Shown piece by piece: positions 56,591 to 64,000 of a stretch of 64,000 nt of DNA. The stretch's first letter is position 1, and every line of letters starts with the position of its first letter. Origin of the DNA: Candidatus Gastranaerophilales bacterium (GTDB lineage Bacteria; Cyanobacteriota; Vampirovibrionia; Gastranaerophilales; Gastranaerophilaceae); NCBI GenBank assembly GCA_944326115.1, contig CALVCQ010000004.1, positions 1 through 64,000 on the forward strand, written 5' to 3'. Below the pieces are notes generated by a model. The model was not told the DNA's origin. It saw nothing but the letters and a program-made list of their open reading frames with translations, and did no database searches. The position numbers were made by a program, and so were the translations under genes.

Positions 56591-57445
56591 ATGAAAATTT
56601 TACAGACGATAAAGGTAAATAAAATTCCTGCACACGGAGATTACAAATCTCATTTCGGGCATGAATCAGAGTATAGATCAACTTCATTCATTCCGTTTTT
56701 ACATGATTCCATGCTACAGAAGTCATTAGATTCTAAATCCAATATTAAAGTTTTAAATAATAAAAAGACCGCCAATGTTATTTCATTTGGCGGTCTTTCT
56801 TTTTCTCAAATACAAAAAATTAAGACTTCCGGTTTATGGAAATTTTTGAATGCTAAATGGTTTGAAAAATTTATAGCAAAAGCCGACGCAAGCCAGACAT
56901 TGTTTGATGCATTCTTTGCATTATTCCTTACGTGTGCTCTTCGTCCTGCAGCAATTATGGCTCAGGCAAATGATAAAAACAGAAACAAAAATAAAAAAGC
57001 AGCCTCACACTCTATATCTTCCGGTATTATAGGTTACGGATTTGCAAAAGTTGTATTTTCACCGGTAAAAAATGCTATTGATAAAATAAAAGCCCACCCG
57101 GGAGTTTTTGCAAATAAAGCAGAAAAATTTTTCAGATATGCCGATAAATATACAAATAAATCGCTGTACAGGACAATGAGTGCTTCTAAAAGAATGCAGA
57201 CATATACAATGCTGTTCAACAAAACAACGGAAGTTCTTACAGCGGGTGTACGTTCGGCAATAACAATCGGAATGATTCCTTATATAGACATGTATATTTT
57301 AAATCCGCTTTTCGGTTCCAAAGAGCCTGTTTCAACAAAAAAAGAATTACAGATGCCGTCATATAAATATTCATACATTGTAAACTTTAAAAACAATCAG
57401 GAATCAAACAGAGTTTTTCAAAACTTTACAGGAGGGATAAAATAA
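56591..57445 (+). CDS. Lineage-type membrane protein with SFGG element
   Basis: Not recognised. Residues 1-64 are polar, then ISFGGLSF (SFGG at 65-68). Hydrophobic segments lie near 102-122 and 233-255; the protein ends FTGGIK. The SFGG codons fall within a strong terminator-like hairpin (56764-56798). It overlaps the next gene by one base and forms a pair with it. Composition, Lys-rich loops and hydrophobic segments suggest an inner-membrane protein. Confidence 0.75.
   Translation: MKILQTIKVNKIPAHGDYKSHFGHESEYRSTSFIPFLHDSMLQKSLDSKSNIKVLNNKKTANVISFGGLSFSQIQKIKTSGLWKFLNAKWFEKFIAKADASQTLFDAFFALFLTCALRPAAIMAQANDKNRNKNKKAASHSISSGIIGYGFAKVVFSPVKNAIDKIKAHPGVFANKAEKFFRYADKYTNKSLYRTMSASKRMQTYTMLFNKTTEVLTAGVRSAITIGMIPYIDMYILNPLFGSKEPVSTKKELQMPSYKYSYIVNFKNNQESNRVFQNFTGGIK
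56764..56798 (+). promoter_or_regulatory. Terminator-like hairpin inside a coding sequence
   Basis: AAAGACCGCCAA pairs perfectly with TTGGCGGTCTTT over 12 bp, with an 11-base interior, followed by CTTTTTCTC. It would function as an intrinsic terminator if transcribed without coupled translation. It sits 174 bases into the 56591 gene and encodes that protein's SFGG element. It may be an attenuator or only a by-product of the codons used. Confidence 0.6.
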
Positions 57446-58392
57446 TGATTATAAGTCCGTATAATCCCGGTTTTAAAAAATATGAACCCCCTTCTTTTAA
57501 AGCTTTTAATGCAGCATCTGCCAGAAAAACAATAAAACAGGCTAAAAAGATTTTATATAACGGTTCTGACAGAACAACAAGCTATATGGCTCTTGGTATA
57601 GGAGAGATTGCTTCTTACAAGCCTGTACAAAAAATTGTTGACTGGTTTAAAGATAAAAACTACCAGGCACATCTTGCAGCAATTGTCGGATGTATACTTT
57701 CCGGTTTTTATATGCTCGACACTGCAAAATCAAAAACAATAGAAAAAGATCAAAAATTACCGCTCATATTAAATCAGGGTGTGGTATGTGCTTTTTCAAC
57801 AGCCGGCGCTTACACTTTAAACAGTTATCTTGATAAAAAAATTAATAATATAGCTGAACTGTTCAGTATTGCAAAAATAAAAAATAAAAAACTACAGGAA
57901 CATTTTCTAAAATTCAAAGCAGATTCACAATACGCAGATGTTATATACAGAGCTTCGTCTAATAATGAAAAAGTTAAAACAATTCTGAAAAAGCTGGAAA
58001 ACAAGTTTGAGTTTACAAATAACACAATTGTTTTTATAAAAGAGGAGTTGAAAAAAAATAAAAATGATTCTGTTGCAAAAAATTTCTTAAAAGAAATTAA
58101 ATCAATAAACACATGCGGCAGAGATAAAGCAGATGTAATAAAAGAACTGTTTTTAAAGCAAATGAAAGAAAGCCAAGTTCTTAAAAATGCTTACAACAGA
58201 GAATCAATGAATAACGCAATCAAATTATATTCAGGACTGCCTGAGTCCGGTAACCTGCCTAAATTGTTAAACGGATTTAAAACTGCTAAAGCATTGATGA
58301 TATTTGCTTTAATTTACAGATTTGTATCACCGGTAATAGCGACACCTATTGCTAACAAATTCAGTGAAAAACTTGAAGCAAAGAAAAAATAG
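57445..58392 (+). CDS. Lineage-type membrane protein with SFKA element
   Basis: Not recognised. The first 22 residues contain YEPPSFKAF (SFKA at 17-20). A hydrophobic pair near 75-95 and 112-130 is followed by a long soluble Lys-rich helical domain (about 135-270) and a C-terminal hydrophobic segment near 285-305. AGGAGG at good spacing to ATG. Its start overlaps the previous stop by one base, so the two products are likely made together in fixed ratio. Confidence 0.75.
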   Translation: MIISPYNPGFKKYEPPSFKAFNAASARKTIKQAKKILYNGSDRTTSYMALGIGEIASYKPVQKIVDWFKDKNYQAHLAAIVGCILSGFYMLDTAKSKTIEKDQKLPLILNQGVVCAFSTAGAYTLNSYLDKKINNIAELFSIAKIKNKKLQEHFLKFKADSQYADVIYRASSNNEKVKTILKKLENKFEFTNNTIVFIKEELKKNKNDSVAKNFLKEIKSINTCGRDKADVIKELFLKQMKESQVLKNAYNRESMNNAIKLYSGLPESGNLPKLLNGFKTAKALMIFALIYRFVSPVIATPIANKFSEKLEAKKK

Positions 58393-58453
58393 CTTAGTTT
58401 GACAGATGCAGACTTAATTGTAACTGATATGGAGCGCTAAAACGATTAATTAA

Positions 58454-58483
58454 TAAAAAAAATCCCGCAATCTAGCGGGAAAT
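58454..58483 (-). terminator. Intrinsic terminator of the 58532 gene
   Basis: TCCCGC and GCGGGA form a 6-bp GC-rich stem with a 6-base loop; a run of T follows on the minus strand. It may also serve the converging 57445 gene. Confidence 0.75.
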
Positions 58484-58531
58484 TTGGTTAGGTTTTAGTT
58501 TATAATAGGTTATTAGTTTAATTTGAACATT

Positions 58532-59893
58532 TTAAACTTTTTTAACTAATCGCTGCCATTGCTGTCCATTCAAATTCGAATTTAACTTAACATCATCACT
58601 ATTAAAGCAGATAGTTGAGAATATTTTTTTACGTTGTTCTGCTGATAAATGTTTGATTGCTTTAGGTCTGAATGTATAACCCAATTTCATTAATCTTTCG
58701 CTTGCTTTATTATATAATTCTTGAATAGTATATTCATGCGGCGGCAGTAGACCTTTTGTCCCCCCTTGTTGAGGAATATTAAATGTCTGCTGCTGTTTTG
58801 GCAAATAGTTTTCTATAGGACCTAAATCAGCTCTGTTAGAAGGTACATGTACCGGCAGATTGCTGCTGGTTGAGGCAGGCAAGCAGCCTTTAATACCTTG
58901 TTGAGGAATGTTAAATGTCTGCTGCTGTTTTGGCAAATAGTTTTCTATAGGACCTAAATCAGCTCTGTTAGAAGGTACATGTACCGGCAGATTGCTGCTG
59001 GTTGAGGCAGGCAAGCAGCCTTTAATACCTTGTTGAGGAATGTTAAATGTCTGCTGCGGTTTAGGCAAATAATCCGACAACGGACCTATGTTAGGTTTTG
59101 CACTTACAGCCGGATTTACAGGTGTAGTAGCGGTATGTTGCGGCAATAATCCTGCCGGAGCTTTAGGTTCCGGGGGTGTGTATACAACGCCGGATGAAGG
59201 CTGATTCATTGCTGCCTGCTGTTTGGCAATTGCGTCTGCACGTCTATCTACATGCGGCGGCAGTAAACCTTTAACAATTGTGTTTCCCGGATTAACCTGA
59301 TTTCCGCCTGTAGGTACCACGGGGGTTCCGCCTGCAGGTGTATTTACTGTGGTTGTTGTGCCTGTATATGGAGGCAAATAACCTTTTATATTTGTACCTT
59401 GAGGATTTACAGGATTACCGCCAGGGTTAACCGGATTTGTTGGATTTGTTGGATGCACCGGGTTTACGGGATTTGCCGGACGTACCGGATTTACCGGATT
59501 TGTTGGGTTAGTTACAGCTCTTGACGGTCTTCTGCCTTTTCTCAAAGATAAAAGCAATGCAGCCGTACCAAGTGCTGTACCTATTATACCAAGAATTGTA
59601 CCTGTTTCATCTTTCTTTTTGTGTACTGCTATCGGTCTTGTGTAATAATTGTTGTTACGGTCATCGTCTTTTATTAAATAATCTGCAGTGAATTGCCCGA
59701 TTCCGACATTACTCATAGGTGAAATAAATCCACCGTATCCAAAGCCGTTATAATTACCGAAGCCATATGAACTATAACCGCCATAGTATCCGTTATTACC
59801 GTTATTAACAGCATTATAATTCGCCATTACATTATAAGTCGGACTCATTAAGCTTTGAAAACTTGTGCTGTAATTGTCAAAATTCATAACCAT
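58532..59893 (-). CDS. Pro/Asn-rich repeat protein with KGxLPP motifs
   Basis: Residues 1-80 are Asn/Gly/Tyr-rich. A hydrophobic Gly-rich segment (IIGTALGTAALLLSL near 100-116) is followed by RKGRRPSR, likely a membrane anchor. Then a Pro-Asn-Pro-Val repeat region (about 125-165), followed by at least six units ending KG(Y/L/C)LPP or similar. Two of these are exact 44-residue copies (NIPQQGIKGCLPASTSSNL and so on). A C-terminal helical domain of about 70 residues (ELYNKASERLMKLGYTF) closes it. Probably a surface or periplasm-spanning protein. Not recognised as a family. Confidence 0.85.
   Translation of the reverse strand: MVMNFDNYSTSFQSLMSPTYNVMANYNAVNNGNNGYYGGYSSYGFGNYNGFGYGGFISPMSNVGIGQFTADYLIKDDDRNNNYYTRPIAVHKKKDETGTILGIIGTALGTAALLLSLRKGRRPSRAVTNPTNPVNPVRPANPVNPVHPTNPTNPVNPGGNPVNPQGTNIKGYLPPYTGTTTTVNTPAGGTPVVPTGGNQVNPGNTIVKGLLPPHVDRRADAIAKQQAAMNQPSSGVVYTPPEPKAPAGLLPQHTATTPVNPAVSAKPNIGPLSDYLPKPQQTFNIPQQGIKGCLPASTSSNLPVHVPSNRADLGPIENYLPKQQQTFNIPQQGIKGCLPASTSSNLPVHVPSNRADLGPIENYLPKQQQTFNIPQQGGTKGLLPPHEYTIQELYNKASERLMKLGYTFRPKAIKHLSAEQRKKIFSTICFNSDDVKLNSNLNGQQWQRLVKKV
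58766..59029. repeat. 132-bp tandem repeat, two near-identical copies
   Basis: Two consecutive 132-bp units (58766-58897 and 58898-59029) are the same except for rare changes, and each encodes 44 residues in frame. A third, diverged unit start follows at 59030. The unit length is a multiple of three, so copy-number change would not shift the frame. Confidence 0.9.
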
Positions 59894-60103
59894 GACCTAA
59901 TCTCCAAACTACCTTTAATTTTATAAATCTAACCTTATATTTATAAAAACAATTTGTTTTTATAAATTGCTTGAAACAAAATTAATGTTAAGAAATATTA
60001 AACAAGTTTCTTAATCAACTCTATTATTTTAGCTGTCAGCAAGTACAATAGACATAGGTTATAATTTTTATATATGATTAGTACACAAACAGAGGGGATG
60101 CGG

Positions 60104-61486
60104 ATGCTTGAATTTGACGCCCAAAATGTCAAAGCCGAAATCGTCGGTGAAGAAAACGGGTTAAATCTTGAAGAAGAATTTAACAACTATAATGACACAA
60201 TAGCTAAAATTATAAGTGACTTAAATTCCCGAAAAGACAAACCGGGTCAATGGCTGCAGTGGATGAATTTAGGCTACAGCGAAGAAACTGTATGGCTTGT
60301 TAAAGAGTATGCAGCAATGACACAGGGAATGTTTGAAAATGTACTGGTTCTGGGCTTAGGAGGCTCTGCACTCGGGGGCATGGCTGTTTGTGAAGCACTT
60401 TTGAAGCCATACTGGAATATGCTGCCGGCAGAGAAAAGAAACAATTATCCCCGTATATTCTTTCTGGACAACGTTGATCCTGATGAAATTAACGGATTGC
60501 TTGACTTGCTGGATTTAAAGAAAACTCTTGTTAATGTAATAACAAAATCAGGTTCAACAGCAGAGACCATGTCACAATTTATGATATTAAAAGACAGGTT
60601 GGAATCCGAACTCGGTGATAATTATGTAAGACATATTGTCGCAACTACTGATAAAAATGTTGGAATACTCAGACAAATTTCAAATGAAGAAGGCTACAAA
60701 ACCTTTGTAATACCTGACGATGTCGGCGGAAGATTTTCTGTATTTTCCGCTGTAGGGCTGCTGCCTCTTGCTCTGGCAGGAATTGACATAGAAGATCTGG
60801 TTCAGGGTGTAAAAGATATGGATCTGGCTTTGAAAAACACTGACATACACCATAATATTGCTGCACAAAATGCATTAATCCATTATTTAATGGACACTAA
60901 AAAAGGTAAAAATATAGTAGTTATGATGCCTTATTCATCAAGACTAAAGTATGTATCCGATTGGTTTGTGCAGTTATGGGCAGAAAGTCTCGGTAAAGAA
61001 TATGATAATTCCGGAAACAAGGTAAATATAGGACCGACACCGTTAAAAGCACTGGGCGCAACGGATCAGCATTCTCAGATACAGCTTTATAATGAAGGTC
61101 CGAATAATAAAATCATAAACTTTATCAGGGTCAAAGAATTTGATACAACTTTAGAAATACCCAAAATATTTGAATTTACAGGCGTCGGCTATCTTGGCGG
61201 CAAAACAGTGAACTCTTTGATTAACGCAGAAGCAGATGCGACAAAAGTTGCTCTTGTTGATTATAAAAGACCAAATGTTACAATCAGCATAGATAAAGTT
61301 AATGCTTATAACATGGGACAACTTTTATATATGCTTGAAGTCCAAACAGCAATTATCGGAGAGCTTTACAACATAAATACATTCAACCAGCCAGGAGTCG
61401 AACAGGCAAAAAATTATACTTATGCACTTATGGGCAGAGCCGGTTATGAAGAATCCGCAGCAATGCTTAAGGAAAAAATGTCTTAA
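60104..61486 (+). CDS. pgi: Glucose-6-phosphate isomerase
   Basis: Interconverts glucose-6-phosphate and fructose-6-phosphate. ATG 60104 is chosen because GAGGGG lies six bases before it; ATGs at 60074 and 60098 are also in frame. The sugar-isomerase domains show VLGLGGSALGGMAV near 82-95, TKSGSTAET near 147-155 and the C-terminal region containing GALGATDQHSQ-like sequence near 320-330. About 460 residues, the bacterial/thermophile-like short form. The gap 59894-60103 between it and the divergent 58532 gene holds only AT-rich promoter sequence. Confidence 0.95.
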   Translation: MLEFDAQNVKAEIVGEENGLNLEEEFNNYNDTIAKIISDLNSRKDKPGQWLQWMNLGYSEETVWLVKEYAAMTQGMFENVLVLGLGGSALGGMAVCEALLKPYWNMLPAEKRNNYPRIFFLDNVDPDEINGLLDLLDLKKTLVNVITKSGSTAETMSQFMILKDRLESELGDNYVRHIVATTDKNVGILRQISNEEGYKTFVIPDDVGGRFSVFSAVGLLPLALAGIDIEDLVQGVKDMDLALKNTDIHHNIAAQNALIHYLMDTKKGKNIVVMMPYSSRLKYVSDWFVQLWAESLGKEYDNSGNKVNIGPTPLKALGATDQHSQIQLYNEGPNNKIINFIRVKEFDTTLEIPKIFEFTGVGYLGGKTVNSLINAEADATKVALVDYKRPNVTISIDKVNAYNMGQLLYMLEVQTAIIGELYNINTFNQPGVEQAKNYTYALMGRAGYEESAAMLKEKMS

Positions 61487-61516
61487 AATTTATCGGTGTA
61501 ACAATAAGTTACATTT

Positions 61517-61545
61517 TTTACATCAAACTATGTCTTTGCTAAAAT
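61517..61545 (+). promoter_or_regulatory. Sigma70-type promoter for the coiled-coil gene
   Basis: TTTACA and TAAAAT separated by 17 bases, 35 bases before the ATG at 61580. Confidence 0.6.
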
Positions 61546-61579
61546 TTAATAGGAGCTTTTTAATTAGAGAGTAGTCTTT

Positions 61580-64000
61580 ATGGCAGAAATTAATTATTTG
61601 GAAATAATACAAAATAAACTTGATGCACTGGTTGAAAAAATAGTTCAGAAAGAAAATTCAGATGAAGATTTTCGTATTACTTATGCTCAAATTCTTGAAA
61701 AGATAAATACGAAAATGGATATATTTTCTAATGATGATACAACCGAAAGAATTAACCTTGTCGGAATAGAACTCGGCAAACTAATAAGAGAACGTCAGGA
61801 AGTAGTCGATTCAAAATTTAATGCAATAAAAGGAGAATTTGATAACATAAATGATATTTTATCCAATTCATTAAAAACTCCTGAAATTATTGCTGCGTTT
61901 GATAAAATACAAAATCAGATTCATTATTTTTCAGAAGAGCAGGAAAGCCAGAAATTTGCCTTCAATTCTATAATTTCACATATAGAAAAATTCGGAACAT
62001 TAGAAGAAACAAATGAAAATATCAGAGCCAATTTTGCTATTGTAAAAGAACAAAATACGATTATCAATGAAAATGTAAACAAACAGCTGGATATTTTAGA
62101 CAAATTAAACACTTCTTTACAAGAAACAGATAAAAAGATTCTGGATGATTTAAATACCCTTATTGCGTCATTAAAAGAATTCCTTGAGTCATTTAATGAA
62201 GATGTCACTGATATCAAACAATTTGTAGATGACAAAGTAGAGCAAATTTCAGCAAAGATAAATGAAGCAGATACTGTTATAAATGCTTTAAACAATAATT
62301 TTACTACATTAATGCAGGTTATAGGCAATATATTTGAAGATGATGCTTTTCAGGAAGTCCGTTCAAATATTACAGATATAATAGCAAAAACTGTATTCAT
62401 TTCGGAAGCAATAGCAAAACTGGCAACAAAAGAAGAACTCCTTGCCAATTCTGAAAAGAACAAAGAAGAAATAAAACTAGATACTAAAAAAAATATTGAA
62501 GAACTCGGTCAAAAACTTTTATCTTCTCTTGATTTTTCATCACTGGAAGATATCAAAAATTATACGGAAAAAATGTTCTTTCAAGGAACAGAAGTACTAA
62601 AAGAAGAAATATGGTCAATAAAAGACAAGGTAAATAATTTGAATGAAGAATCTTTAAAAAAAGATGAATTTGAAAAGAAACTTGATGAAATAAAAATACA
62701 AAATACCAATGCAAAAGAAGAAATAGACAAAAAATTTGAATCACTAAAAGAACAAAATGACACAATAAAAGACGATTTAACAGATATTATATCAGAAGAG
62801 AGTGTTGCAACATCTACACAACTGGTTGAAATATCCACGCTTATTGAGTCCTTAAAAAATAATTTAGCTGATATTGTATTGAAGCAGCAACAAGAACAAA
62901 TTGACAGCTCACTTAAAGAATTACAAACAAAATTTGTTACACAGCTTGTACAAATTGCAGACAATATTTCCTTCGAAGAAGAACTCGGAGAAATAAGCAA
63001 CAGTCTTGATTTATGCTCTGAAGAAATAAAAGAAAAAATATCCTCTGACATAAATGAAATAAAAGAAGAAATACTGCAATTAAAAGATACATCGGAAACA
63101 GAAAACAGAGATATTTTCGATGTATTAACAACAATTGATTCTGCGGTAAAAACAGATATTTCACAGGATTTAAAAACACTTTTATCCGGATTAAAGCTTT
63201 TGACAAGCGGAATGAATGAAGATAAAGAGTATGTGTATACTCTTCCTGATATAGAGTCAGATTTATCTAAAATAAGGCAGGATATCGGAAATATTCAAAA
63301 GACTCTTGCTCCATCAGAACAGGAAGCCGGAGAAAACAGTATCGATCTTACATCTAAAATAAACAGCATAAAAAAAGTATTGGATAAGCTGCAAGACAAC
63401 CCCCTGCCTGCAGAAATTGCAGAAATAAAAGCGTTGTTTGATTCTTTAAATGAAGATGTTTCAAGTATAAGCAAAAGAACAAATAAATTAATTATTGCTT
63501 CAGATGAAGTAAGCAAAGCTTTGAAAGCAAATATAATTGCATTTACCTCTTTAATAAATGAATTTGAAAAACAAAGCAGAGAATTTTATGATTCTGCATT
63601 TATGAAAGAAATACATGCAAGAATCGAAAGTATGTCTCAGAATGTTTCTTCGATTTTACAATCAGAGCAACTTTTAAATGAAGCTTTTATGTACATGGGG
63701 GAATGGATTGATTCTGCCAGTGACTCGTTTGATGAAATAAAAACAGATGTATCAAAAGTTAAGAAAAGTCTGCTTTCTGACGATATAAATTTTGCTGACA
63801 AAATCGAAAATACAGTCAATGATTTGACACAAAAAATTGCAGCACAGGATACAAAAATAGAAATGCTTGATGAAAAATTGAATCAAATTATTTCTCAACA
63901 GCAAGAATCAAAAGAAATAAAATCTTTGCTGGAATATATTACTTCTCAGATAAGCATTACTAATGAAAAAATTGTTGAAAATGAAAAACTTTCACAAAAA
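61580..64000 (+). CDS. Very large coiled-coil protein, 3' end beyond the window
   Basis: Open for 807 codons from ATG 61580 to the last base with no stop; I read it through codon by codon. The sequence is almost wholly alpha-helical with heptad character, rich in Lys, Glu, Asp, Ile, Leu and Asn, and nearly lacking Pro, Cys and Trp. No signal peptide, transmembrane segment, Walker motif or globular enzymatic domain is visible. SMC or Rad50 assignment is unlikely: no N-terminal P-loop. Repeated phrases (ITDIIAKT, EEIKEKI, DLKTLLSGL) suggest internal repetition at low similarity. Possible roles are a cytoskeletal filament, cell-shape or adhesin-type tether; undecided. Confidence 0.85.
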   Translation, partial: MAEINYLEIIQNKLDALVEKIVQKENSDEDFRITYAQILEKINTKMDIFSNDDTTERINLVGIELGKLIRERQEVVDSKFNAIKGEFDNINDILSNSLKTPEIIAAFDKIQNQIHYFSEEQESQKFAFNSIISHIEKFGTLEETNENIRANFAIVKEQNTIINENVNKQLDILDKLNTSLQETDKKILDDLNTLIASLKEFLESFNEDVTDIKQFVDDKVEQISAKINEADTVINALNNNFTTLMQVIGNIFEDDAFQEVRSNITDIIAKTVFISEAIAKLATKEELLANSEKNKEEIKLDTKKNIEELGQKLLSSLDFSSLEDIKNYTEKMFFQGTEVLKEEIWSIKDKVNNLNEESLKKDEFEKKLDEIKIQNTNAKEEIDKKFESLKEQNDTIKDDLTDIISEESVATSTQLVEISTLIESLKNNLADIVLKQQQEQIDSSLKELQTKFVTQLVQIADNISFEEELGEISNSLDLCSEEIKEKISSDINEIKEEILQLKDTSETENRDIFDVLTTIDSAVKTDISQDLKTLLSGLKLLTSGMNEDKEYVYTLPDIESDLSKIRQDIGNIQKTLAPSEQEAGENSIDLTSKINSIKKVLDKLQDNPLPAEIAEIKALFDSLNEDVSSISKRTNKLIIASDEVSKALKANIIAFTSLINEFEKQSREFYDSAFMKEIHARIESMSQNVSSILQSEQLLNEAFMYMGEWIDSASDSFDEIKTDVSKVKKSLLSDDINFADKIENTVNDLTQKIAAQDTKIEMLDEKLNQIISQQQESKEIKSLLEYITSQISITNEKIVENEKLSQK

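Noticed and set aside
58766-59060. CRISPR-like appearance of regularly spaced repeats
   Set aside because: The units are contiguous 132-bp copies inside an open frame with no unique spacers.

Overview
The window reads as one contiguous stretch of an AT-rich, anaerobic, Gram-negative-type bacterial chromosome. My best placement is the gut-dwelling non-photosynthetic cyanobacterial sister lineage (Vampirovibrionia/Melainabacteria, order Gastranaerophilales). This is an inference from four things: fermentative markers ([FeFe]-hydrogenase maturase HydF, a single-cluster ferredoxin, NadA); short lineage-type proteins with an N-terminal Ser-Phe-(Gly/Lys) element; pilin-like proteins with FTLAE-type leaders; and the housekeeping gene repertoire. 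I could not run a similarity search. No rRNA, tRNA, CRISPR array, complete insertion sequence or prophage was seen.

Layout. 1-77 is a GACA tetranucleotide tract ahead of a glycosyltransferase. 1.2-3.8 kb holds a free-standing OLD-type TOPRIM protein and a possible cysteine-peptidase-like protein. 3.8-10.1 kb is a same-strand run: alcohol dehydrogenase, flippase-like membrane protein, HydF, a small RWYD-repeat protein, FolE2, an aminotransferase and HisH. 10.1-13.5 kb has a TPR lipoprotein/secreted protein, the L21-L27 operon with a structured leader, and a frameshifted Rhs-like gene. 13.9-20.5 kb carries pnp and then pyrH-frr-cdsA-rnc-rpe. 20.5-28.7 kb, on the minus strand, has the glycine cleavage genes gcvT-gcvH-gcvPA (no gcvPB), nadA, a MarC protein, aroA, a dicarboxylate symporter and queF. 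28.9-40.5 kb has dnaK, a SNF2 helicase, an asparaginase, gatA and a TPR/NHL protein. 40.5-50.4 kb, mostly minus strand, has nth, a ferredoxin, cysE-cysK-tyrS, csaB, a PfkB kinase, obg, a YggT protein and mtnP. 50.4-52.6 kb is a tandem array of three pilin-like genes. 53-56.4 kb pairs an Fe-S oxidoreductase with two divergent zinc alcohol dehydrogenases. 56.6-59.9 kb has three lineage-type membrane/repeat proteins. The window ends with pgi and a very long coiled-coil gene running off the edge.

The most unusual items are: a perfect 178-bp, GC-richer, strongly foldable repeat at 13556-13733 and 47191-47368, whose CAGACA end may link it to the GACA tract at the window start; the recurring SFG/SFK element near the N termini of otherwise unrelated small proteins; an intrinsic-terminator-like hairpin inside a coding sequence (56764-56798) that itself encodes that element; two genes broken at homopolymer runs; the three adjacent pilins with Ala rather than Gly before the cleavage site; and the >800-residue coiled-coil protein at the end.
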